Origin: UBA8437 sp964646205
GTDB taxonomy: Bacteria > Planctomycetota > Planctomycetia > Planctomycetales > Planctomycetaceae
Assembly (NCBI GenBank): GCA_964646205.1
Contig: CAZYAZ010000003.1
Coordinates: forward strand, 75,028-139,027
Direction: 5' to 3'
Length of the DNA stretch: 64,000 nucleotides
Part shown: positions 38,601 to 46,541 of the stretch, in pieces
Layout: each line of letters starts with the position of its first letter
How positions within the stretch are numbered: position 1 is the first letter of the stretch
Program-made: the position numbers and the translations under genes
The notes under the pieces: model-generated
Seen by the model: only the letters and a program-made list of their open reading frames with translations
What the model was told of the DNA's origin: nothing
Databases searched by the model: none

Positions 38601-38983
38601 AATTCAACAGCATCGACCTCGTCGGAAATTCACTTCAACTTCGTGGCCGGGGACAGGCCACCCTGCAGGGACAGGTGGGACTCGATTTCTATTCGATGCT
38701 ACCCAAGTCGCGACTACCAATTCCCTTTCTACAACCTCTCATCGCTCCATTGACAACCGGGTGGGTGGCCGTCCGCGTCGACGGAAAGGCCAACAATCCC
38801 CGCGCCCGAATTCGTCCGGCACCCGTACTGGACGACGCACTTCGCTCTTTCCTGACAGCACTGGAAAACCCGGCGGCCAGACGCCAACCGCCTCCGCTGA
38901 ATGCCCCGTTCGGTCAACGTCAACGAACGTTACTGCCCGCCACGCCGGCCGCAACCAAAATCCGAAACATTCGCCGCCGTTGA
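35642..38983 (+). CDS. AsmA/YhdP-like large envelope protein
   Basis: A 1113-residue protein with one N-terminal transmembrane helix (about residues 12-34) and a long extracytoplasmic beta-rich body. The N-terminal part (LAPGLNVQFSSCHFDLLRR, VENIELTTPDG) and the C-terminal part (GWVDLRGRGNSPSDVTGRGQLQV, VGNSLQLRGRGQATLQG, LTTGWVAVRVDGKANNPRARI) have the style of AsmA-like and DUF3971 domains, which in other bacteria are thought to bridge phospholipids between membranes. The start is the GTG at 35642 with GGAGG; its first bases overlap the stop of the glycosyltransferase. No strong terminator follows. Lipid transport is an inference from the family. Confidence 0.75.
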   Translation: MTRRWSEWKRTLWGLFGLLIITGSAAGIWIHHVWSHSDKLLAQVVRDNLDQLAPGLNVQFSSCHFDLLRRVRVENIELTTPDGQPLASVPQITVAIDRQALAEHQQLVIQQITLHRPHLHLVRDSQDAWNWQRLTSGIAGRTVLPSWTIEDGQIDVTLAGDPDRSRSLEQLNLQLVPSGVDRYLLDGHGLFTHPQSSQPAAGLTLSGQWRVTNSGVSIHGQLSDLLADPSLVEFITGLSSMSNGVEAEPTRPEEPWRQFSLDPRTLSATLRGDLAFRVTRWQPDTDWDYRLLLTLKNGQLQLPPAAGPSRTLTRLAGQIYLDPHKLQVKNLLGHEADTTATVNGLVSWSSETPSGHLDLEIQDLPLDNRFHESLPREWQTLFDVYNPSGSVDVAISLGSHDDGQWRLANSVLTARGCRIRHTKFPYPLEQVTGTLTQQGSARDLVVALDAVAGGQPISFRGKIQNAGPAASSQIDISVNRLPIDAQLLAAVSPAARRTLESLAIRGAANVRVRLNRPAGLKRKLTTRLDGQLVDSSVRFQHFPWPIEKIRGEFSATISPAQYAWRFETLNGQHAGASLTGSGHLDGQPGRPGQFALDLDVQHIPLDQDLRTACSDELRSLWDRVRPTGRLNGRIEIRRQGTQPVQVAIPRFTIDSGTMQLTGFPYKLSDIRATGRYGITKAAQRRLTLNSLDAKHGNTRLATRGLLEIDRRKDWMLRLESLACNDLVADDDLLQALPPRLRQTISHINPQRAFHVGGLIELRGAGEPGFPITAAWDLETHLPDNRLTTGVQLEDVSGRVTSRGKWYGQHAEMTGNFALNSASLWGYQFRDIKGPFHYRNQDLVIGSNQAFAPQANNKRRLAIPLQERVTAKAVGGLFTLDAQARIDQQSTYHVKLNMSEAKLEQFAKLYLRDPRKLRGLMRGWVDLRGRGNSPSDVTGRGQLQVSPAELYELPIVVQLFDVLSLGPPQQTAFRYAQCDFQLARSKIQFNSIDLVGNSLQLRGRGQATLQGQVGLDFYSMLPKSRLPIPFLQPLIAPLTTGWVAVRVDGKANNPRARIRPAPVLDDALRSFLTALENPAARRQPPPLNAPFGQRQRTLLPATPAATKIRNIRRR

Positions 38984-39246
38984 GACCGCTGCCAAAAGAA
39001 ATTGGCAAGCCCGCCTGTCGAGCCCGAACGACGCTCACGCTCGAGCCAGCGCAAAGAAAGGGCCCTCGAATCGCATTTGGGGGACGAGTCGGCTACGACT
39101 GAATTTGTCTCGCGTCGGAGGACTCTGAGTGGCAGCAGATTGGGTCAGGCTGCCGTCAGGGGACTCACTCGGTCGTAATTTTGACTCGCCGTTTTTCCCA
39201 GTACTACTCGAGGGCCCTGGCTGGGCTAATTAAGGAAGTCCGCACA
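38984..39246. other. non-coding stretch after the AsmA-like gene
   Basis: This is the first part of a 530-bp gap (38984-39514) before the sigma-54 activator. I see only a weak hairpin near 38990-39010 (TGCCAA/TTGGCA, no T-run) and no gene. The second part of the gap becomes AT-rich and holds the small ORF, promoter candidate and paired palindromes listed separately. Confidence 0.5.
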
Positions 39247-39318
39247 ATGGCGAACCTGACCAACGATTTTGCAATTCCCGTACCAATCACCACGAACACA
39301 GTTCCACTCAATCATTAA
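39247..39318 (+). CDS. candidate 23-residue small ORF
   Basis: ATG at 39247 to TAA at 39318 encodes MANLTNDFAIPVPITTNTVP plus LNH. AAGGAAG lies eight bases before the ATG, a good ribosome-binding site. No homology is known to me. It lies upstream of the sigma-54 activator in the AT-rich gap and could be a leader peptide or chance. Confidence 0.25.
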   Translation: MANLTNDFAIPVPITTNTVPLNH

Positions 39319-39328
39319 GATCACTTAT

Positions 39329-39358
39329 TTGACATAAGTACTTATATGACACTATTTA
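39329..39358 (+). promoter_or_regulatory. candidate promoter of the sigma-54 activator gene
   Basis: TTGACA (39329-39334) and TATTTA (39353-39358) are separated by 18 bases in an AT-rich patch. The spacer contains most of a perfect 12-base palindrome, ATAAGTACTTAT (39334-39345), which could be an operator. Confidence 0.45.
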
Positions 39359-39420
39359 CGATTACTGAATTCATTCATTTTCCCGCAACGCAGATAACGA
39401 CCCAGTTACCGAAAACGCGG

Positions 39421-39454
39421 TTTCGGCGCCGATTCTTGAGATTTCGGCGCCGAA
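39421..39454 (+). repeat. two copies of a palindromic element, 21 bp apart
   Basis: TTTCGGCGCCGA occurs at 39421-39432 and again at 39442-39453 (extended to TTTCGGCGCCGAA at 39454). Each is centred on the palindrome TCGGCGCCGA and the period is 21 bases, two turns of the helix. This is the arrangement expected for cooperative binding of a dimeric regulator just downstream of the promoter candidate. Confidence 0.5.
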
Positions 39455-39514
39455 TCGACAGTATGGTGATCGCTGTCGAATTTTGGACACCGATACGGTT
39501 CGGGGGAATCAGCC

Positions 39515-42500
39515 GTGAATTGGCGAGGGCTGCAATCGCGCCAAGTCCTGGCCACGACAGGCACACTGGCGGTTCTTTACTGCATCGTGGTCCTTTCCTA
39601 CGTAGCCACGAGTCCGGACCTTCGTATTCGCTGCCTGTTGTTTGATTCAACGCGACCTTCGGGGCTTCCTGAAGACGTCCACGGCATTGTCATGCGTCGA
39701 GTGGAATTGGGCCGTGAATCGGTTCCTCCCAACTGCGAGACCCCGAGAGAAGGTGACGTTCTGACACGGGTCGCAGGCGGTCCCGTGCTTTCGTTTTTCG
39801 ACTTCTCACGCCAAGTCACTGGATTGCGGCATGCGCAACTGAAAGACAACGGTCAGTTGGCTCAGGGCGCCGACATTTCCGAGCACATGGACACGGCTCC
39901 CGATTTGCTGCAGGACACATCGATGCGGAGATGGGTTCGCATCGAATTTTACTCGCCAGCGTCCTCGTCTGATTCTTCGAGCGAAGCTGTCTGGACTCCG
40001 CACGAGACCTATGTCCTTGTCCAGGACATTCCCACGGCTGAAATTGTTTTGAGCCTGGTGTGGTTCCTGCTGCAACTGGCCGTTTTTGCCGTCGGCGCTC
40101 TCGCCGTCTGGCGACGGCCCGATGACGGCCCCGCGGTCCTGTTCTTTGCGATGTGCATTGTCACGATCGTCGCATTTGTCGGTGGCTTTCATTGGGGGCT
40201 GGTTGCGGCCAGTTCGTGGCTCAATTTCCCGTTCATCGTCAGTGGTGTTCTGCTGCCGGTCGTGTCGCTCCATTTTTTCCTGGCGTATCCCCGGCCACGA
40301 TTTCCGCTGTCAACTCACAGACGTCGCACGCTGTTGATTGGCTACACGACGCCGCTTGTCGCGGGGCTCGTGATGTTGGGCGTACTTGAAACGGCCCGTT
40401 GGATCAGTCAATCGGATCTGGACGACGCCACGAAGCTGGCATCGATGAAGACGTGGCTGGGCGTGCTGCGTGTTCTCATCGACGTCGTCCTGGCATTTGC
40501 CGGAGTGTGTTTCACGGCCTTGTTGGTCGTGTTGTTCCATAGCGGACGGACGACGCGTCACCCGATCGAGAAGAACCAACTCGAGTGGCTCTTCTGGGCC
40601 GGTCTTTTGGCGGCAGTTCCAGTGGGCTACACGTTGTTGTTGGCCTTGTCCAACGACAATGACCATCGTGTTGAATTCGCACTGGGATGGACTGCGCGCC
40701 TGTCGATGTTCCTCGCCAGCCTGGCCTTCTTGTGCGCCTACGCCGTGGGCATCATCCGTTACAAGCTGATGTTGATTGACGAATTGGTCAGCCGGGGGGT
40801 CATGTACTACCTGGCAAGAGTCCTCCTGGCCGTGGGTTTCGGTGTGGCGGTCTCGACCGTTCTGCTGATCCTTGACCGGTTGACTCACCAACAGAATGCC
40901 CCACCGGGCGCACAGCGTGTCCTGGTATTGGGCACAATCCTGGTCGTGATCGCGTTGATCCTTCTGTGGCTACGAGGCCGTATCCAGCAGGCAATCGACA
41001 GAAAGTTCTTCCGAGAGAAGTACCGTTTGCATACGGCGATGGAGAGGATCAACCAGGCCGTGGTCCGGGTCGGAGATCCTCAGTCTCTGGCCGACAGGAT
41101 GCTCGGTTCTTGTCACGACGTGTTCCAGGTTCGATCGGCGGCCATTTATCTCATTGATGAATCCCCGCGACACTTCCGCCTCATGGCCGTTCGTGGCACC
41201 CCCGACCACGAATTGCCACTCAATGTGGAACTGGAACCGGAGTCGATCGAGCAATTGCAAACACACAGTCACATCCTCGGTCCCCGACAGGGAGGTTCAC
41301 AGTCCGAGTCAGGAACGGCCTGGCCATTGATGCAGGACCTTTCGGCTGAACTCCTTTACGGCCTGGAACTCGATGGCCGAATCGGGGTTCTGGTCGCCCT
41401 GGGCAGCAAACCGGATGAGACCATTTACTCGGCCGAGGACCTGACCTTCCTGGGAGCTCTCGGACAGATCACCAGCGTGGCGCTGCACAGCGTTCGAGTG
41501 CATCGCGATGTCACACGGCTCAATGATGAACTCCAGGACAAAGTTGAAACGATTGCCGAACAGGAGCGTCGGATCGCGGTGATGCAGGCCCGACTCTCGG
41601 AGGGTGGGGACACTGCCGCGATTTCCTCCGAACAGCCACACGCCGAACGGACTTTTCACCGCGAACCGATCATCGGCAGTTCTCCGGCCCTCAGAAACGT
41701 CCTGCAGACTGTCCAGAAGGTGGCCGGAAGTGAAGCGAGCGTACTGATTCACGGACCCAGCGGTACCGGTAAGGAACTGCTCGCCCAGGCAATCCACGAC
41801 AACAGCCCGCGTCGTGACGGTCCATTGATTCGAGTCCATTCGGCCGCGCTGAGCCCCAATCTTCTCGAAAGTGAACTCTTCGGACACGTCAAAGGTTCGT
41901 TCACCGGCGCGCATCGCGATCGGGTGGGACGTTTCGAAATGGCCAACGGTGGAACCCTGTTTCTGGACGAAATCGGCGACATTTCCCTGGAGACACAGGT
42001 CAAGTTGCTGCGGGTTCTACAAACCCGCGCGTTCGAACCGGTCGGCGGAACACGAACCATCGACGTGGACGTGCGATTGATCACCGCCACTCACCAGAAT
42101 CTCAAATCCTTGATTAGTGCCGAACGTTTCCGCGAAGACCTCTACTATCGACTGAACGTGATCTCGATCGAAATCCCTGGACTGGCCCAGCGCCGCGAGG
42201 ACATCGTTGAATTGGCCGTACACTTCCTGCAACGCAGCAGCAGCCGGCTCGGAAAGACCATCACCGACATCGATGAACCTGCCGTGGCAGCTCTACTGGA
42301 ATATGACTGGCCGGGGAACATCCGCGAGTTGGAGAACGCCATCGAACGAGCCACCGTGTTGACCGACGGCGACGTGATCATGTTCGAGGACCTTCCCGAA
42401 GAGGTTCGACTGGGGACGAGCCAGACAGATGCCACCATTGGATCCAATCCAGCGACGTCGCCACCCGTGGAGTTGGACAAATCGTCCCGCCCGTTGATCG

Positions 42501-42634
42501 AAGCGGGCAATGAACGCGACCGGTTGCTCGAGGCGTTGCAAGACTCCGGTGGGAACAAGGCACGAGCTGCCCGGTCACTGGGAATTCCTCGGAGCACCTT
42601 TTTCAGTCAACTCAAGAAACACGGCCTCGACTGA
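39515..42634 (+). CDS. membrane-embedded sigma-54-dependent transcriptional activator
   Basis: A 1039-residue protein. Order: transmembrane helix (about 12-32); an extracytoplasmic PDZ-like region (about 55-105, GDVLTRVAGGPVLSFFDFSRQ); a block of about eight further transmembrane helices (about 170-490); a GAF-like domain (about 515-665); a coiled coil (EQERRIAVMQARL); an AAA+ domain with Walker A GPSGTGKE (about 746-753), GSFTGA (about 793-798, the sigma-54 contact loop) and FLDEIGDISLE; and a Fis-type helix-turn-helix (NKARAARSLGIPRSTFFSQL) at the end. It should sense an envelope signal and activate sigma-54 promoters directly, without a histidine kinase or receiver domain. Target genes are unknown. 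No strong ribosome-binding site distinguishes the start. Confidence 0.9.
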   Translation: MNWRGLQSRQVLATTGTLAVLYCIVVLSYVATSPDLRIRCLLFDSTRPSGLPEDVHGIVMRRVELGRESVPPNCETPREGDVLTRVAGGPVLSFFDFSRQVTGLRHAQLKDNGQLAQGADISEHMDTAPDLLQDTSMRRWVRIEFYSPASSSDSSSEAVWTPHETYVLVQDIPTAEIVLSLVWFLLQLAVFAVGALAVWRRPDDGPAVLFFAMCIVTIVAFVGGFHWGLVAASSWLNFPFIVSGVLLPVVSLHFFLAYPRPRFPLSTHRRRTLLIGYTTPLVAGLVMLGVLETARWISQSDLDDATKLASMKTWLGVLRVLIDVVLAFAGVCFTALLVVLFHSGRTTRHPIEKNQLEWLFWAGLLAAVPVGYTLLLALSNDNDHRVEFALGWTARLSMFLASLAFLCAYAVGIIRYKLMLIDELVSRGVMYYLARVLLAVGFGVAVSTVLLILDRLTHQQNAPPGAQRVLVLGTILVVIALILLWLRGRIQQAIDRKFFREKYRLHTAMERINQAVVRVGDPQSLADRMLGSCHDVFQVRSAAIYLIDESPRHFRLMAVRGTPDHELPLNVELEPESIEQLQTHSHILGPRQGGSQSESGTAWPLMQDLSAELLYGLELDGRIGVLVALGSKPDETIYSAEDLTFLGALGQITSVALHSVRVHRDVTRLNDELQDKVETIAEQERRIAVMQARLSEGGDTAAISSEQPHAERTFHREPIIGSSPALRNVLQTVQKVAGSEASVLIHGPSGTGKELLAQAIHDNSPRRDGPLIRVHSAALSPNLLESELFGHVKGSFTGAHRDRVGRFEMANGGTLFLDEIGDISLETQVKLLRVLQTRAFEPVGGTRTIDVDVRLITATHQNLKSLISAERFREDLYYRLNVISIEIPGLAQRREDIVELAVHFLQRSSSRLGKTITDIDEPAVAALLEYDWPGNIRELENAIERATVLTDGDVIMFEDLPEEVRLGTSQTDATIGSNPATSPPVELDKSSRPLIEAGNERDRLLEALQDSGGNKARAARSLGIPRSTFFSQLKKHGLD

Positions 42635-42659
42635 ACCATCCTGTCGATGCCAAGGCAAT

Positions 42660-43388
42660 TCAGAACGATGGTCCATCGCTGCCGCCGGTCGGCGAACCTT
42701 GCTGGATTTTCACACCACCACCGGCTGCACCTGCTGGCCCACCGGGCAAGATTCCACTGGCCAATTGCTGGCGTCGACTGGCATAGCGGATGATGAAGGA
42801 TGGCCAGATTGTATTCTTGCGTGGACCAATTCCTTCGCGGCCGAGACCCCGGTAGGTCTGTGGCCCGTCAAACACCTTTCCGTCACCGGGCCATTTGAGC
42901 GATTCTTCAGACACCCATTGTGTGAAGCCCAGCCACTGCCGGTCGGGCGCCACCACGTCCATCAGGTTGCGCCGCTCGGGACGGAATCCCCAGAAACTGT
43001 GGGGGAAAGGTCCGGTGTGCACGGCGGTCAACAGGAACGCCATGGTGACGTAACCGGCCAACAACCCGCCGCTCCATCGCCCCAGTTGAAACACGAATCG
43101 ATCGGCAGTGATATAGCGGGGCGAAATGTGATCAGTCGAGAGACGCAGGACGGTCACCGCAACGGCAAACAGCCCCAGGAGAGCAACAATGTCGCAGTGG
43201 CTGCGCCACCACAGGCTGCCACTGAAACCCTCGAGCAATGCCGCGGCGGGTTCGAAGAAGTTCATCGCCAGGAGCCCACTGATCACAACAATCAGGCTCG
43301 TCAACGCGGCACCCCAGATTCCCTCGCTGGCGACACTCCACGTGACCAGTCCCAACACAATCAGCAGGATGACATCGATTCCGCCCAT
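42660..43388 (-). CDS. CvpA-like membrane protein
   Basis: A 242-residue protein with four hydrophobic helices in its first 135 residues (starting GGIDVILLIVLGLVTWSVASEG), the layout of the CvpA (colicin V production) family, and a hydrophilic, Gly/Pro-rich C-terminal tail. The helix pattern and AxGxWGAALTSLIVV-type first half support CvpA. The role of CvpA proteins is unclear, with links to envelope stress. It converges on the sigma-54 activator gene (25-bp gap). The GspE-like gene ends 46 bp upstream on the same strand. Confidence 0.65.
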   Translation of the reverse strand: MGGIDVILLIVLGLVTWSVASEGIWGAALTSLIVVISGLLAMNFFEPAAALLEGFSGSLWWRSHCDIVALLGLFAVAVTVLRLSTDHISPRYITADRFVFQLGRWSGGLLAGYVTMAFLLTAVHTGPFPHSFWGFRPERRNLMDVVAPDRQWLGFTQWVSEESLKWPGDGKVFDGPQTYRGLGREGIGPRKNTIWPSFIIRYASRRQQLASGILPGGPAGAAGGGVKIQQGSPTGGSDGPSF

Positions 43389-43434
43389 CGTTGCGTCGCC
43401 TGTCCCTGTTGTCCCGAGAGGCGTTGCCTCTTTG

Positions 43435-45285
43435 TTACTTGACCACTCTCAGCAGTTCATCCACCGACGTGACCCCGCGGACCACCAGCCTCAAACCCTC
43501 TTCCTTCATATACAGCATGCCATTTTTGCGGGCCTCGGCTCGGATCGCCGTCATCGCCGACTGATCACGTATCATCTCGCGCATCCGATCATTGACCGGC
43601 AGCAACTCGAAAACACCAATCCGTCCCCGGTACCCCAGGCCGCCGCATGCCGGACATTCTGTCTCGGGATTCTTCGGCGGTCGGTAGAACTTGCTGATCC
43701 GCTCTGCCGGCAAATTCGCCTTCCGCAGGAATTCCGGCTTGGGCTTGTACGGTTCCTTGCACTGGGAACACAGTCGGCGGACCAGCCGTTGGGCCAGGAT
43801 TCCCGAGAGCGAACTGGCAAGCATGAACGGTTCGACCTCGAGATCAATGATCCGATACAAGGCCGTGATCGTGTCGTTGGCATGCACCGTCGAAAACACC
43901 ATGTGCCCGGTGTTGGCTGCCTGGCAAGCAATATTGGCCGTCTCGGCGTCCCGAATCTCTCCGATCATCACGACATCCGGGTCCTGTCGTAAGACGCTAC
44001 GCAAGCTCGTCGCAAACGAATTCCCGGCCCTGGAATTGATCTCGATCTGGTTCACGTTGTCGATGCGGTATTCCACCGGATCCTCGATCGTGATCACGTT
44101 CCGCTGGAAGGTGTCGATCTCGTTGAGCGCGGCGTAGAGTGTGGTTGACTTGCCGGCACCCGTCGGCCCGCACACCAGCAACAACCCGTGCGGCTGGTTA
44201 ATCACCTCGTTGAGGCCGTCGGTCATCTGGTTTCGCAGCCCGAGGTCCGCCAGCGTGCTGACTGAATTGGACTGATCGAGAATTCGCAGGCTTAGCTTTT
44301 CACCGTAATTGGTGCCCTGGGTTGCCACACGAAAGTCGACCCGGCGTCCCTCTGTCATCGCCTGAAAACTGCCGTCCAGTGACCGTCGCTTCTCGGTGAT
44401 ATCCATTGCACCGAGCACCTTGCAGACATTCACCACGGCGTTGCCAACCACGATATCGAAGGGCTCCATGGCGTAAAGCACTCCGTCAATCCGCATCCGC
44501 ACCGCGATCTCGTTGGACTTGGGTTCCAGGTGAATGTCGGTCGACCGGCGGACAATGGCGTCATAGACCAGTTCCTTGGTCGCCATGTAGCCCCGGGAAT
44601 TCTCAACCTGTCGACTGCGACCATCGTCGCCGCCTCGACCATCGGACTTCCCGATAAACTGGATGTCTGGACCGGACGCCACTTCGGCGGTACGTCCGCC
44701 ACCAACCGGAAACCCGAGCCGCCTCAAGATCCGCCGCAAATGGGCCGGCGTCATCACCTTGGCCGAATCGGGGACCTTGGCATTGCGTTCAACGACATAC
44801 AGCCACGCCGGCACCGCGTAGGCCAACAACAGCACCGGATATCCCAGTAACTTTGGCACACACAGTGCCGAGAGAAACCCGATCCAACCACTGGGAATGA
44901 TCACGGCCGTCCAAAACTCGTTACGGACCTGAAGTGCCTGGCTGTCGTCGTCGACCCAGTAGCAGGTCCACGTCCACAGGAAAAACAGGCCCAGCAGCGG
45001 CACGCACAGGAACACGTTGAAATAATTGCCGCCTCCCTGGCGAATCACCGACCGGGGGTGCGGCAAGTGGTTGCCACGCGAAAAGACCCCGGGGAACGGC
45101 GGCAGGCTCCGACCACCAACCGGAGTTGACACGGGCACGGCCTGCGGCTCTCCAGCATTCGACGGCTGATCAGCCACCGGGGGGGACGCGGGCGGAGCCT
45201 GTGCCCGGGTGACCTCCACCGACACCAGCATGGTCCATGCCAGAGCCAATGCCAAACCGCCCCGTAACCCGCTCACGCCTGTCAC
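43435..45285 (-). CDS. GspE/PilB-type secretion ATPase with signal peptide and membrane anchor
   Basis: A 616-residue ATPase of the type II secretion/type IV pilus assembly family. The last 390 residues are standard: DIHLEPKSNEIAVRMRIDG, Walker A GPTGAGKSTT, the Asp box TIEDPVEYRIDNV, Walker B VMIGEIRDAETA, the His box STVHANDT and the zinc motif CSQC plus CPAC. The first 200 residues are unusual: a signal-like segment (about 1-28, ending TRAQA), a Pro-rich linker and three transmembrane helices (about 88-112, 128-146 and 147-165), in place of the usual soluble N-terminal domain. This topology would leave the ATPase in the cytoplasm. pilT follows upstream on the same strand, so one motor operon is likely. 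Confidence 0.85.
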   Translation of the reverse strand: MTGVSGLRGGLALALAWTMLVSVEVTRAQAPPASPPVADQPSNAGEPQAVPVSTPVGGRSLPPFPGVFSRGNHLPHPRSVIRQGGGNYFNVFLCVPLLGLFFLWTWTCYWVDDDSQALQVRNEFWTAVIIPSGWIGFLSALCVPKLLGYPVLLLAYAVPAWLYVVERNAKVPDSAKVMTPAHLRRILRRLGFPVGGGRTAEVASGPDIQFIGKSDGRGGDDGRSRQVENSRGYMATKELVYDAIVRRSTDIHLEPKSNEIAVRMRIDGVLYAMEPFDIVVGNAVVNVCKVLGAMDITEKRRSLDGSFQAMTEGRRVDFRVATQGTNYGEKLSLRILDQSNSVSTLADLGLRNQMTDGLNEVINQPHGLLLVCGPTGAGKSTTLYAALNEIDTFQRNVITIEDPVEYRIDNVNQIEINSRAGNSFATSLRSVLRQDPDVVMIGEIRDAETANIACQAANTGHMVFSTVHANDTITALYRIIDLEVEPFMLASSLSGILAQRLVRRLCSQCKEPYKPKPEFLRKANLPAERISKFYRPPKNPETECPACGGLGYRGRIGVFELLPVNDRMREMIRDQSAMTAIRAEARKNGMLYMKEEGLRLVVRGVTSVDELLRVVK

Positions 45286-45347
45286 CCCAAAGACTCCCGG
45301 TTCGCCCCATCATCCGGCGACCTGTCCGGTACGAACACTCTCCCGAA

Positions 45348-46493
45348 CTACAGGATCGCCGCTGACTTCACGTCGATTCCCTTGAGCATCATTTTCAGTT
45401 CCTCGACGGCCCCTGACACCTCAAAGGCTGTCGCCCTGCTGATGAACTCGTCTTCGATAAAGCGGTAGAGACTGTCGTTGAACAACTGCATTCCATCGTC
45501 TTTACCAATACGGATCGCGTCGACGAGTTTGCCGTCCTCTTCCTCGAGAAGCAACTTCCGTACTGTCGGTGTGAATTTCATAATTTCAACAATCGGCACC
45601 CGCTTGGGATCCTCGCGAACCGTCGGCACGAGTTTCTGAGCAATGATCCCCCGCATGTTGAACGCCATACTGCTTCTCAACGCCCGGTGCATGTCCTGGG
45701 GAAAGAGGTCCAGGATTCGACCGATGCAACTGGGAGCGGTCGAGGCGTGGATCGTTCCAAAGACCAGGTGGCCGGTCTCGGCGGCATGCATCGCCGTCTC
45801 GAACGTTTCAGCGTCACGCATCTCGCCCACCAGCATCACGTCAGGATCCTGTCGGACAGCATGTTTCAGAGCAATCTCGAAGTCCTTGACGTCCAGCCCC
45901 ACCTCGCGCTGGTTGATCAGGCACTTGTCGGGCGTGTAGACGAATTCGATCGGATCTTCGATCGTCAGTACATGCTTGCGGTAGTTGGCATTGATCCAGT
46001 TGAGCATCGAAGCAATCGTCGTGCTCTTGCCGCTACCGGTCACTCCGGCCAGCAGAATCATTCCCTGGTGATACTTGCACAGGTCTTCCATCACCGCCGG
46101 CAGGTACAGGCCTTCAAAGTCTGGGATCCATCGCTCGACTTTCCGGGCCACCATCCCCCAGTTGCCCAGTTGAATGAACAGGTTGACCCGGAACCGCCAA
46201 CTCTCGCCTTCGTACTCGACAACATGGGCAAAGTCGGCTCCACCATTTTCGTCAAAGATCTCACGGCTGCGTTTGTCCATCATCGGACCAAAGAGCCGTT
46301 GCATGTGTTCTCGGTCGATCGGTTCCATCTGCAGTTCACGCAGCGATCCCTTCACCCTCAGGATCGGGGCCTTGCCGACCTGCAGGTGGAGATCCGAGCC
46401 CTCGTGCTTGATCAACTGCCGGAAGATCTTATCGACTTCCAGTTCCGTGCCGTCGGCTTCAGCCTTGGGGGGAACATCGAGTTCGGTAGCCAT
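45348..46493 (-). CDS. pilT: twitching motility ATPase PilT
   Basis: A 381-residue PilT-type retraction ATPase. It starts with a short extension, then GSDLHLQVGKAPILRVKGSL, Walker A GVTGSGKSTT, the Asp box TIEDPIEFV, Walker B VMLVGEMRDAET, the His box GTIHASTA and the C-terminal LVPTVREDPKRVPIVEIM region. The C-terminal AIRxGK-like signal is present as AIRIGKDDGM. Length is close to PilT/PilU (about 350-380). It lies 62 bp before the GspE-like gene on the same strand. No pilin is in the window. Confidence 0.92.
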   Translation of the reverse strand: MATELDVPPKAEADGTELEVDKIFRQLIKHEGSDLHLQVGKAPILRVKGSLRELQMEPIDREHMQRLFGPMMDKRSREIFDENGGADFAHVVEYEGESWRFRVNLFIQLGNWGMVARKVERWIPDFEGLYLPAVMEDLCKYHQGMILLAGVTGSGKSTTIASMLNWINANYRKHVLTIEDPIEFVYTPDKCLINQREVGLDVKDFEIALKHAVRQDPDVMLVGEMRDAETFETAMHAAETGHLVFGTIHASTAPSCIGRILDLFPQDMHRALRSSMAFNMRGIIAQKLVPTVREDPKRVPIVEIMKFTPTVRKLLLEEEDGKLVDAIRIGKDDGMQLFNDSLYRFIEDEFISRATAFEVSGAVEELKMMLKGIDVKSAAIL

Positions 46494-46541
46494 TGGTTGT
46501 GTGTCTCCTTTTGCCAGCAGCCCGGAACGCTCCCCGGCGTC

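Noticed and set aside
43416..43433. Hairpin AGAGGC/GCCTCT between the GspE-like and CvpA-like genes
   Set aside because: It has a 6-bp stem with the T-run on the wrong strand for these genes; too weak to call as a terminator.
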